The notes beneath the pieces are model-generated. The model had not been told where the DNA came from. It ran no database searches and was given only the letters and a program-made list of their open reading frames with translations. The position numbers and the translations under genes were made by a program. A stretch of 64,000 nucleotides of DNA from UBA668 sp039796575 (GTDB lineage Bacteria; Actinomycetota; Acidimicrobiia; Acidimicrobiales; Ilumatobacteraceae): the NCBI GenBank assembly GCA_039796575.1, contig JBDKJP010000110.1, positions 10,081-74,080 on the forward strand, written 5' to 3'. Shown here piece after piece: positions 16,672 through 24,851 of this stretch; the first letter of the stretch is position 1; each line of letters starts with the position of its first letter.

Positions 16672-19527
16672 TCAGCCGAGGAGCTCGAGCGCCTGGGCCA
16701 CCAGGTCGCGGGCTTCGGCGATCTTGTCCTCGTAGGTGCCGAGGTCCTTGTTCTCGAGGGCGTCGTCGGCCTCGTCGAACAGCACCTTGGCCTGCTCGAG
16801 CAGCTCCTGCGCGGTGGCGTCGGTGGTGGGCGGCGGTTCCTCACCCGGGTCGGTGGGTGTGGTGCCGATGACGTCGCCCACTTCGGCGGAGAAGCCGGGC
16901 AGCACCTGCGCCAAGGCGTCGGCGATGGACACGCCGATGCCGACCTTGCCGTTGTAGTTCACCACCATGCGGCGCAGCAGCGGCTGGCCGGCCGTCGCCG
17001 ACTCCACGTACAACGGCGCGATCCACACCACACCGCCGGCGACCGGGATCATCTGCAGGTCGCCGAACGCGACGTTCGACCCCTGCTGACCGAGCAGCGT
17101 GATGGTCTCGGACACCTTCGGGTCGGACGCCATCGTCGCACCGATGGTGTTCGGCCCCTCGGGGAGCGCGTCGAGCGGGAACTCGTACGCGACCAGTCGG
17201 CCGTACGTGGCCGGGTCGCTGCTCGCGGTCATGTACGCGATGAGCTCCTTGCGCTGGTCGGTGGTGCTGAACGGCTGGAACGGGCGGTACAGCTCGAACG
17301 TCGCGTCGGCACCGCCGCCGCCGTGGAACATCGTGTAGTACGGTACGAAGCGTGCCGCGTCGCTCTCGCCGGCGAAGTCGTTCGGCGCACCGGTGGCGGT
17401 GGTGTTGAGCGTCGCGGAGTCGACGCCGGAGCCACCCGGTTCGGCGGTGGCGGTGAGGGCGACCGACCAGGCGCCACGACGGTCGAAGAAGTCGTCGGCG
17501 TCGAGGCGGTACTTCGAGTACGCCGCGGTCTGGATGCGGAACAGCTCCTCCGGGTAGCGGAGGTGGTCGGCGAGGCCGGCGGGCATGGCCGACCGGTCGA
17601 CGAACACGTCGGGGAACGCCGAACGCCACACCTGCAGCACCGGGTCGACGTCGTCGACGGCGTACATCACGATGTCACCGGTGTACGCGTCGACCGTGGC
17701 CTTCACGCTGTTGCGCACGTAGTTGAACGTGTGGTCGAGACCGCTGCCGGGGTTCACCTGGGTGCGGTCGGCGAACTGGCCGTACGGGTACCGGCTGCTG
17801 GTGGTGTAGCCGTCGATCACCCACAGCACGTCGCCGCCGACGACCACGGGGTACGGGTCGTTGTCCCACGACAGGAACGGTGCGGCCTTCTGCGCACGAG
17901 CACGCACGTCGCGCACCGACACGAACCGCGACTGGTCGTCGATGGCGCTGGACCCGACGAGGTTGTAGTCGAGCTCGGCCAGCGCGAACGCGAGGCGACG
18001 CAGGCCGGAGTTCAGCTGCACACCGGCGCGACCCTCGTACGGGCCGGTGTCGGTGATGCCCTCGCACGGCTGCTCGGCCACGGAGGTGTCGAGCACGGCG
18101 TAGCCGGACAGCGTGGGGCTGAAGTACAGCTGCGGTCGCTCGATGTCGACGATGTCGGAGCGGTAGGCCGGCTTGCCGTCGGACTGGATCTGCGCCGCCG
18201 TCGCCATCGCGAGCCCGCAACCGTGGGTGTTGATGAGGTGCGTGCCCTGCCACGACTTGTTGCCGACTTGCGACAGGTCGAGCTCGCGGGCGCCGACGAT
18301 GACCTGCTGCACTCGGCCGTCGACCTCGTACCGGTCGGGGTCGAGATCGGCGATGGTCATGCCCGGCTGGCCCTCGTCGGTGCGGAACCGGGTCTCCATC
18401 TTCTCGTCGGGCTTGATGAGGCGAACGTCCTTCAACGCGTCGACGTCGGACTCGACCTCGCGAGTGGTGACCGTGTCGAAGCGGACCTCGCGCACCTCCA
18501 CACCGCCGATGCCCAGCGCCTGGCGCGTGGCCTCGATGTTGTGCGCGATGTACTGCGCTTCCTTGTCCTTCTTGTTCGGGTTCACCACCAACGACTGCAC
18601 GACCGCCGGGTAGATGACGCCACCGATGAGCGCGACCACGGCCCACAGCGCCGAGGCCACGATGGCAGGCCGCCACTTGTCGGTCTTCAGCGTGCTGAGG
18701 AACAACCCGGCCGTGAGCAACGCGATGAGCGCCAGCAGGAGCACGGCCGGCAGCTGCGCGTTGACCACGGTGTAGTTCGGGCCGGTGAACGACCCGCGGT
18801 TGGCGTTGGTGAGCTCGTACCGCATCACCCAGTAGTCGCCGGCCTTCAGCACGGCCATCAGCGCGAGCAGCACGGCGAGGTGTGCCTTCGTGGCGCGGCG
18901 CACCTTCGGCCGCGGCGGCTGCACGACGATGCCCCCGGCGAGCAGATGGGTGAACAGCATGAGGATGGTGATGAACCCCAGCGCGAGGAACAGCCAGTCG
19001 AGCACGAACGTCACGAACGGCAGCTTGAAGAGGTAGAAGCCGACGTCGTTGCCGAACTCGGCGTCGTTGATGCCGAACGACTTGCTGTTGCGGAACATCA
19101 ACCAGTCCTGCCAGCGCGACACCGCCGGTGCGGCGAACAGCAGGGCCAGCACGATCGCGATGGCGAACCGCACCACGCGCAGGCGACTGCCGAAGAACTC
19201 GTGGAAACGCTCCACCACGGGGTGGGTGTTGGCCGCGAACGTCTGCGGCGCGAGGCGGTCGGCGATGATGAGGTTGAGCACCGCGATGGCGGCGAACGTG
19301 AGACCGAAGATGGCGAACAGCGTGGACTTCGCGGCGATCTCGCCCCAGAACACGTCGTCGCGTCCCACCGAGTCGAACCACAGGAACTCGGTGTAGAAGC
19401 CGGCGAGGAAGCGGGCCGAGAGCAACAGGCCGACCACCACGACGGCGGCGATGATGATGAAGGCGCGCCCTCGGTCACTGACACGGCGCGGACGGGCAGA
19501 GCGGGGGAGGTCTGCAGGGTTCTGCAC
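16672..19527 (-). CDS. UPF0182 family integral membrane protein
   Basis: A 951-residue UPF0182 (COG1615) protein of unknown role, conserved in actinobacteria. It starts with about seven hydrophobic segments (for example VVVVGLLLSARFLAGFY and FLFLALGFITILML-like stretches) within the first 330 residues. A large soluble part follows with family-like blocks NPKNKKDKEAQYIAHNIEA-type, YNYVRNSVKATVDAYTG-type and SRYPYGQF. An acidic tail linker with PGEEPPP leads to a short coiled coil. The start is GTG. Its -10, TAGCCT (19535-19540), is built from the TAG stop codon of the upstream gene. Confidence 0.9.
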   Translation of the reverse strand: MQNPADLPRSARPRRVSDRGRAFIIIAAVVVVGLLLSARFLAGFYTEFLWFDSVGRDDVFWGEIAAKSTLFAIFGLTFAAIAVLNLIIADRLAPQTFAANTHPVVERFHEFFGSRLRVVRFAIAIVLALLFAAPAVSRWQDWLMFRNSKSFGINDAEFGNDVGFYLFKLPFVTFVLDWLFLALGFITILMLFTHLLAGGIVVQPPRPKVRRATKAHLAVLLALMAVLKAGDYWVMRYELTNANRGSFTGPNYTVVNAQLPAVLLLALIALLTAGLFLSTLKTDKWRPAIVASALWAVVALIGGVIYPAVVQSLVVNPNKKDKEAQYIAHNIEATRQALGIGGVEVREVRFDTVTTREVESDVDALKDVRLIKPDEKMETRFRTDEGQPGMTIADLDPDRYEVDGRVQQVIVGARELDLSQVGNKSWQGTHLINTHGCGLAMATAAQIQSDGKPAYRSDIVDIERPQLYFSPTLSGYAVLDTSVAEQPCEGITDTGPYEGRAGVQLNSGLRRLAFALAELDYNLVGSSAIDDQSRFVSVRDVRARAQKAAPFLSWDNDPYPVVVGGDVLWVIDGYTTSSRYPYGQFADRTQVNPGSGLDHTFNYVRNSVKATVDAYTGDIVMYAVDDVDPVLQVWRSAFPDVFVDRSAMPAGLADHLRYPEELFRIQTAAYSKYRLDADDFFDRRGAWSVALTATAEPGGSGVDSATLNTTATGAPNDFAGESDAARFVPYYTMFHGGGGADATFELYRPFQPFSTTDQRKELIAYMTASSDPATYGRLVAYEFPLDALPEGPNTIGATMASDPKVSETITLLGQQGSNVAFGDLQMIPVAGGVVWIAPLYVESATAGQPLLRRMVVNYNGKVGIGVSIADALAQVLPGFSAEVGDVIGTTPTDPGEEPPPTTDATAQELLEQAKVLFDEADDALENKDLGTYEDKIAEARDLVAQALELLG

Positions 19528-19534
19528 GCGGCGA

Positions 19535-19540
19535 AGGCTA
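19535..19540 (-). promoter_or_regulatory. Leaderless -10 (TAGCCT) overlapping the upstream stop codon
   Basis: On the minus strand TAGCCT ends 7 nt before the GTG at 19527. Its first three bases are the TAG stop of the DivIVA-like gene. Confidence 0.6.
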
Positions 19541-21571
19541 CAGCGGTGCTCGCTGCAGCATGCAGCGGCACCCCTCGTGTGCAGGGGCGCACACGTGATC
19601 CGTGGGGAACGGATCGCCGGCCTTCACCACACCGGCCAAGGCGTTGTCCTCGGCGTCGGGGCAGTCGGGGCCGTTGGGGTCGACGGTCCAGCACACCGGG
19701 GTGCCGGGGGCGAGCGCCACGAGGGCGCCACGACCGAACGCGAGCTGCGCGATGTCGTCGAGGTGCTCGTCGATGCGCTGGTTCTTCCACTCGCGGTAGA
19801 CGGCGCGGATGGTGGCGGTGAGGTCGGTGGCGTCGCCGTCGGCGTCGGCCACGGCGCGCTCGAGGCGGTCGCGCAACGGCTGCACGATGGACGACTCGAT
19901 GGCCTTCACGGCCGGCTCGAGGGCGCTGCCCTTCGTGACGGCCTTGGTGTGCTCCTTCGCGCTGCCGTCGTCGATGCTCGCGGCACCGGCCACGGCCGCG
20001 GCGACGAGTTCGTCGTGGATGGCACCCGCGTAGTGCAGCACGTGCTCGGCCTCGCCGGGCAGCAGGTCGGCGAGCGACCGCACGGCCTTGGCGTTGCGCA
20101 GCGAGTGGAGCACGTCGTTCTGCTCGTCGGCGAGCACGCGCTTCAGCTTGCGGGCAGCGGCCACGATGAGCGGGGTGAGCTCGGCGTCGCGGCGCCCGAA
20201 CGGGGTGTCGTCGTACTCGACCTGCGTGGCGGGCGCGCTGGGCGTGGCCTGGAACACCGAGAGCTCCTCGGTGGCGTCGACGGTGACGGTGACGGTGTCG
20301 TCGAGCGACTCGGCGGCCAGCGCGGCTTCGACCTCCAGCGCGGCATCGGCGTCGGGCTCGGGCTGGCGGGTGCGTTCGGCCACGGTCTCGGTGCGGGCGG
20401 CGCGGAGCTTGGCGAACAGGTCGTCGACGCTGCCCTTCGACGGCGCGGCCTCGGCCTCCACGGCCGGTTCGACGGCTGCCTCGACGGTGGCGCTGACCTC
20501 GGCGGGCGACGGGCCGGTGTCGCCACCGAACAGCGACACGACCGGGGCGATGGTGCCCTCGTCGTCGGTGTCGTCCTCGTCGGCCAGGTCGGCGGCCGGC
20601 TCGATGTCGAGCTCGACGACGTCGTCCACCTCGACCTCGACGACGTCCTCGACGACGGTGGCGGCGTCGATGTCGGGGGCCTCCTGCTCCACGTCGTAGA
20701 GCTCGGCCACCTCGACGTCGGTGTCGTCGGGGTCGTCGACTTCCTCCTCGAGGTCGGCGGCGACGGGCTCGTCCGCCACCTCGGGCTCGGTCTCGGCCGC
20801 CACGTCGGCCACGATCTCGTCGACCGTCGGCTCCTCGGGCTCGGGCTCGGCGGCACGGCGCAGCTGCTCGGCCGGCACCATCAGCGGCACGGGGCCGGTG
20901 GTGGGCGTGAGGTTGACGTACTCGCTGGCGCCTTCGCCCAGCGGGGTCATCTCGGCCATCACGTCGACGGCGGCGATGCGCGCACGCTCGAACGCCTGCA
21001 GCAGGCGGTCGCGGCCGTGCACCAGCTGCTCGATCTGCTGGCGGGCCATCTCGCGACGGCGGGCGAGCTCGCCGAGCACACGCTCGCGGTACGCCCGCGC
21101 CTCGTTGACCATGTCGCGGCCCTGCTGCTTGGCCATCTGCAGCTCGGCCTCCGCGTCGGCCGATGCGTCGTGGCGGCGACGGGCCGCTTCGATCTCGGCC
21201 TCCTCGCGCAGGCGCTGGGCCTCGTCGGTGGCTTCGCGCAAGGCGCGGGAGGCGTTCTCCTCGGCGCGCACCTTGATCTGCGACGCTGCTTCGCGTGCCG
21301 TGGAGAGGATGCGCGCGGCCTCCTCACCCAGCAGGCGGGTGACCACTTCCTCGTCCAGCGCGACGTTGGCGTTCGTGGTGCCCCGCTGCGCGGCGCGCAG
21401 CTCGCGCTCGAGGAACTTCTCGCGTTCCTGCAGGCGGGCCAGTTCGGCCGCCACCATCCGCAGGAAGTCGCGCACCTCGCCCTGCTCGAAGCCCTTTCGG
21501 GACGTGGTGAAGGACGCTGTCGACACCGCCGTGGGCGATGACGGGTCCGGACGGGAGAACGACATGGCCAT
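19538..21571 (-). CDS. DivIVA-like coiled-coil protein with MuF-like C-terminal domain
   Basis: A 677-residue protein. The N-terminus has FTTSRKGFEQGEVRDFLRMV, the short DivIVA/Wag31-type membrane-curvature motif, followed by a charged coiled coil to about residue 225 and a long acidic disordered stretch (to about 460). The C-terminal 210 residues are helical and end in CPDAEDNALAGVVKAGDPF (from 637) plus HEGCRCML. That closely recalls the Cys/His-rich finish of phage minor head proteins of the MuF/SPP1 gp7 type. Such a fusion is unusual. Polar or septal localisation is inferred from the DivIVA part. The -10 TACGCT lies 9 nt upstream of the first of two ATGs (21571, 21565). Confidence 0.75.
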   Translation of the reverse strand: MAMSFSRPDPSSPTAVSTASFTTSRKGFEQGEVRDFLRMVAAELARLQEREKFLERELRAAQRGTTNANVALDEEVVTRLLGEEAARILSTAREAASQIKVRAEENASRALREATDEAQRLREEAEIEAARRRHDASADAEAELQMAKQQGRDMVNEARAYRERVLGELARRREMARQQIEQLVHGRDRLLQAFERARIAAVDVMAEMTPLGEGASEYVNLTPTTGPVPLMVPAEQLRRAAEPEPEEPTVDEIVADVAAETEPEVADEPVAADLEEEVDDPDDTDVEVAELYDVEQEAPDIDAATVVEDVVEVEVDDVVELDIEPAADLADEDDTDDEGTIAPVVSLFGGDTGPSPAEVSATVEAAVEPAVEAEAAPSKGSVDDLFAKLRAARTETVAERTRQPEPDADAALEVEAALAAESLDDTVTVTVDATEELSVFQATPSAPATQVEYDDTPFGRRDAELTPLIVAAARKLKRVLADEQNDVLHSLRNAKAVRSLADLLPGEAEHVLHYAGAIHDELVAAAVAGAASIDDGSAKEHTKAVTKGSALEPAVKAIESSIVQPLRDRLERAVADADGDATDLTATIRAVYREWKNQRIDEHLDDIAQLAFGRGALVALAPGTPVCWTVDPNGPDCPDAEDNALAGVVKAGDPFPTDHVCAPAHEGCRCMLQRAPL

Positions 21572-21580
21572 TGACCACCC

Positions 21581-21586
21581 AGCGTA
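21581..21586 (-). promoter_or_regulatory. -10 (TACGCT) of the DivIVA-like gene
   Basis: Minus-strand TACGCT ends 9 nt before the ATG at 21571, giving a leaderless or near-leaderless message. Confidence 0.5.
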
Positions 21587-21636
21587 GGTCGACCAGCACG
21601 CGAAAGGGTGGCATCCCCACCCGGTGCGGCCGCGCG

Positions 21637-22827
21637 TCAGTCGGGGATGGGGTCGCCACCCAGTCGTTCGAGCACCGCGAGGGCCTCGTCGAGCGTGGCG
21701 ACGGGGATGATCTCCACGTCGTCACCCACCACGTTGCGTGCCGCCTCGACGCTGTCGAAACCGGTCTCGGGCTGGCCGGCCGGCACCAGGAAGTACTTCA
21801 CGCCCACCTGCTGCACGGCCGACGCCTTCGAGCTGAGGCCACCGATGGCACCGACGTTGCCGTCGATGTCGATCTCGCCGGTCACCGCGATGCGGCCGCC
21901 ACCCATCAGGTCGCCCTCGGTGATCTCGTCGATCAACGTCAGCGTGAACGCGAGGCCGGCCGACGGACCACCGATGCCGGCCGTGTCGAACTCGACCGTG
22001 ATGCCGTCGGGCAGATCGACAGTGGTGGTGTCGATGGGAGCGAACCCGATGATGGTGCGCGGCGTGTCCTCACCCGGGGCGAGGATCGTCTCGATCTCGC
22101 CCTCCTGCTCCTCGCCGTCGCGCTCGAACGTGATCGGGATGATCTCGCCCGGGTCCACGTCGGCGAGGATGGGCGACAGGTCGTCGAGCGTGTCGACGGG
22201 CTCGCCGTTCAGTTCGGTGATCACGTCGTCGGGCTGCAGCACGTCGGCCGCGGGCACGAACTCCTCGCACTTCGTGCCCTCGTCGTTGGCCTCGAGACAG
22301 ATCAGGTAGTCGACGACCGCCGGCCCCTCCTTGCGCTCCACGGGGAACCCGGCCGCCTTCAACGCCACGTACGTGGCGCGGTCCTTGGCGCCGGTCATCT
22401 GCCGCTGCCCCGACTGGAGCAGCTGCTCCTCGGTCTGGTCGCCGTACTTGTCGGTGTAGCTCATGTACTTCACGGCCGGCGACTTGCGGGTGACCAGCCA
22501 GTCGAGCAGCGTGATCTTCGGCTGGCGGATGGTGACGAAGTAGATCTCGCCGTCGCTCGGGAACACCTCGGTGCCCTCCACGTCGAGGCGCGGCTCCACG
22601 GCCTCGGCGTCGGCCGGCACCAGCGCGAACTCCACCGGCTGCTGCTCGGTGGCGACGCACTCGTTCTGGTCGTCGCGCTCGACGCACCGGTCCTTGTCGA
22701 CGAACCACTTCGACGGCATCACGGCCGCGGCGAGCACGCCCACGATGGCGACGAAGCCGAGCACCGCGAGGGGGATGGCCCACCATCGGTGCCGCGACGA
22801 CGGCGCGCTGACGGCAGGAGGACCCAC
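21637..22827 (-). CDS. PDZ-Lon (S16) membrane-anchored serine protease, YlbL-like
   Basis: A 396-residue protein from the GTG at 22827. One N-terminal transmembrane helix (WAIPLAVLGFVAIVGVLAAAV) precedes an extracytoplasmic region. A PDZ domain around DVLQPDDVITELNGEPVDT follows, then the Lon proteolytic domain with the nucleophile Ser in GIGGPSAGLAFTL and the Lys in GGLSSKASAVQQVG. There is no ATPase domain, as in YlbL proteins. An upstream in-frame GTG (22857) would add 10 residues; I prefer 22827 because GACACT lies 6 nt before it. It is divergent from a small membrane-protein gene with overlapping -10 elements. Confidence 0.85.
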   Translation of the reverse strand: MGPPAVSAPSSRHRWWAIPLAVLGFVAIVGVLAAAVMPSKWFVDKDRCVERDDQNECVATEQQPVEFALVPADAEAVEPRLDVEGTEVFPSDGEIYFVTIRQPKITLLDWLVTRKSPAVKYMSYTDKYGDQTEEQLLQSGQRQMTGAKDRATYVALKAAGFPVERKEGPAVVDYLICLEANDEGTKCEEFVPAADVLQPDDVITELNGEPVDTLDDLSPILADVDPGEIIPITFERDGEEQEGEIETILAPGEDTPRTIIGFAPIDTTTVDLPDGITVEFDTAGIGGPSAGLAFTLTLIDEITEGDLMGGGRIAVTGEIDIDGNVGAIGGLSSKASAVQQVGVKYFLVPAGQPETGFDSVEAARNVVGDDVEIIPVATLDEALAVLERLGGDPIPD

Positions 22828-22830
22828 CGG

Positions 22831-22839
22831 TACAGTGTC
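22831..22839. promoter_or_regulatory. Overlapping divergent -10 elements
   Basis: Plus-strand TACAGT (22831-22836) serves the GTG at 22847. Minus-strand GACACT (22839-22834) serves the GTG at 22827. They share three base pairs, so the two promoters should exclude each other. Confidence 0.45.
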
Positions 22840-22846
22840 GGATTGC

Positions 22847-23167
22847 GTGAGTATCACTGAGGTCACCACCGCGGCTGGCTGGATTGCCGGTCTTGCCATT
22901 GTGGCGTTGATCGCGACCGGGTGGCGAAAGACTGCCAGAGCGACGGCGCATCCGGCACGCGCCCGCCGACCTGATCGTGCGCCGACCGGCGTGGAGGTCA
23001 CCACGGTGCAGACCCCCATCCACGCGCCCACGTCCGTGCTGCGGCGCGTGTGGAGCGTGGTGGCCGGCAGCGTGCTGGCCATCTGGGTGGGCGCCGTGCT
23101 CGCCACCGTCCTCGGGTTCGGCATCGCCTGGGCGGTCATCACCCTCACCCAGATGCTGAAGCAATGA
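22847..23167 (+). CDS. Small membrane protein, two TM segments
   Basis: A 106-residue protein of unknown function. It has an N-terminal helix (AGWIAGLAIVALIATGW), a basic Pro/Ala cytoplasmic loop (ARARRPDRAP) and a long C-terminal hydrophobic region (VVAGSVLAIWVGAVLATVLG onward). The GTG start follows TACAGT by 10 nt. The stop overlaps the ATG of the HEAT-repeat gene (ATGA), so the two are probably made together. Confidence 0.65.
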   Translation: MSITEVTTAAGWIAGLAIVALIATGWRKTARATAHPARARRPDRAPTGVEVTTVQTPIHAPTSVLRRVWSVVAGSVLAIWVGAVLATVLGFGIAWAVITLTQMLKQ

Positions 23168-23766
23168 GCTGGCGCGACCTGGCCGTCGCCGGCCACGACG
23201 GCGACGAGCCGACCGCGCGCGCCGCGCTGCGCGACCCCGACCCGGTGGCCCGTGAACTGGCGCTCGGTGCGCTCGCCCGCATGGGTGCGCTCACCGACGA
23301 CGACCTCGTCACCGCGCTGTACGACACCACCTCGTCGGTGCGCCGGCGGGCGGTGCTGCTGTCGGCCACCCGCGTCGGCGTGCCGCTGCTGCCGGCGTTG
23401 CACGACCCCGACCCGGTGGTGCTCGAGGCCGCCGCGTTCGCCGCGGGTGAGCAGCAACCGTTGCTCGAGGTGGTCGACGGCGCGGTGCTCGACCGGTTGA
23501 TCGCGCTCGCCACCGAGGCGTCCGACCCGTTGGTGCGCGAGGCCGCCGTGGCCGCGCTCGGCGCCATCGGCGACGAACGCGGGCTGCCCGCCATCCTCGC
23601 CGGCTGCACCGACAAGCCGGCCATCCGCCGCCGTGCGGTGCTGGCCCTCGCCCCGTTCGAGGGGCCCGAGGTGCAGGCCGCGCTGGCCGCCGCCCTCGAG
23701 GACCGCGACTGGCAGGTGCGCCAGTCCGCCGAGGACATCGCCCCGCACATGGACCCCGACGCCTGA
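23164..23766 (+). CDS. HEAT-repeat protein
   Basis: A 200-residue soluble alpha-solenoid. At least five HEAT-like units can be read, with recurrent DPDPVARELALGAL, DPDPVVLEAAAFAAG, DPLVREAAVAALGAIGD and RRRAVLALAPF motifs. Such short HEAT proteins are adaptor or lyase-like modules; no catalytic residue is obvious. It is coupled by ATGA to the upstream small membrane protein, which may be its anchor. Confidence 0.75.
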   Translation: MSWRDLAVAGHDGDEPTARAALRDPDPVARELALGALARMGALTDDDLVTALYDTTSSVRRRAVLLSATRVGVPLLPALHDPDPVVLEAAAFAAGEQQPLLEVVDGAVLDRLIALATEASDPLVREAAVAALGAIGDERGLPAILAGCTDKPAIRRRAVLALAPFEGPEVQAALAAALEDRDWQVRQSAEDIAPHMDPDA

Positions 23767-23833
23767 TCCCCGCCCGGGGACGGGCCCGTCGCTCGTCGTC
23801 GTGGCACGAGGGGCGGACGGCGGAATTGGTCCG

Positions 23834-23839
23834 TACAGT
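23834..23839 (+). promoter_or_regulatory. Leaderless -10 (TACAGT) of the esterase gene
   Basis: TACAGT ends 7 nt before the ATG at 23847. Confidence 0.6.
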
Positions 23840-23846
23840 GCACGGG

Positions 23847-24848
23847 ATGCGACGACTCGCCACCCTCCTCCTCGTCGGCGCCGCCATCCTCTCCGCGTGC
23901 AGCGACGACGGCGGCACCACCGGCGGCACCACCGACGCCGCCGCCCCCGAGACCACCGCGGTCGACACCACGACGGCCGACACCGCCGCACCCGGCACCA
24001 CCGTCGCGCCCGAGAGCACGGTGCCCGGCGAGGTGCAGCCGCCCGATCCCGAGCGGCCGTTCGAGGTCTTCACTCCGTCGAGCTACGACCCGGCCACGCC
24101 GATGCCGCTCGTCATCCTGCTGCACGGCTTCGGCGCCAGCGGCGACATCCAGGAGGCGTTCTTCCAGGTGCAGCCGTTGGCCGAGGAGCGCGGCTTCCTG
24201 TACGTGCACCCCGACGGCACCGTCAACCAGATCGGCAGCCAGTTCTGGAACGCCACCGACGCGTGCTGCGGGTTCGAGAGCGACGTCGACGACGTGGCGT
24301 ACCTCACCGCCATCATCGATCAGGTGAGCGCCGAGAAGAACGTCGACCCGAACCGCATCTTCGTGATGGGCCACTCCAACGGCGGCTTCATGTCGTACCG
24401 CATGGCCTGCGAGCTCGCCGGTCGCGTGGCGGCCATCGCCAGCTTCGCGGGCGCCACGTTCGCCGACGAGGACGACTGCGCACCGTCGGAGCCGGTGAGC
24501 GTGCTCCAGGTGCACGGCACCGCCGACGAGACCATCGCCTACGACGGCGGCACCACGCCCATCATCAACGGCACCTACCCCGGCGCACTCGAGTCGACGT
24601 CCACCTGGGCGGCGTACAACGGCTGCGCCACCGAGCCGACGGCCACCGACGCGACGCTCGACCTGCTGCCCGACGTGCCCGACGCCGAGACCACCGTGCA
24701 GGCGTTCGGCGACTGCCCGACCGGCGTGGCCGTCGAACTGTGGACCATGGCCGGCGGCCCGCACGTGCCGACGCTCAACTTCGCCGACGGCTCGCGCCCG
24801 ATGGTGGAGGGGATGGTCGACTTCCTGCTCGCCCACCCGAAGGGCTGA
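23847..24848 (+). CDS. Secreted esterase lipoprotein, PHB depolymerase/feruloyl esterase (LpqC-like)
   Basis: A 333-residue lipoprotein. The signal peptide ends in the lipobox LSAC and a Thr/Ala/Pro-rich spacer follows. The alpha/beta-hydrolase fold shows an oxyanion segment LVILLHGFGASGD, the nucleophile elbow GHSNGG, the acid Asp in HGTADETI and the His in GGPHVP. This pattern matches the polyhydroxybutyrate depolymerase, acetylxylan and feruloyl esterase family (COG3509). It would hydrolyse esters outside the cell; the substrate is unknown. The leaderless -10 fixes the ATG at 23847. Confidence 0.85.
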   Translation: MRRLATLLLVGAAILSACSDDGGTTGGTTDAAAPETTAVDTTTADTAAPGTTVAPESTVPGEVQPPDPERPFEVFTPSSYDPATPMPLVILLHGFGASGDIQEAFFQVQPLAEERGFLYVHPDGTVNQIGSQFWNATDACCGFESDVDDVAYLTAIIDQVSAEKNVDPNRIFVMGHSNGGFMSYRMACELAGRVAAIASFAGATFADEDDCAPSEPVSVLQVHGTADETIAYDGGTTPIINGTYPGALESTSTWAAYNGCATEPTATDATLDLLPDVPDAETTVQAFGDCPTGVAVELWTMAGGPHVPTLNFADGSRPMVEGMVDFLLAHPKG

Positions 24849-24851
24849 TGC

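Noticed and set aside
16660..19821. A 1053-codon plus-strand open frame opposite the UPF0182 gene
   Set aside because: The opposite strand encodes a full UPF0182 protein with membrane segments; this frame is low-complexity Arg/Val/His.
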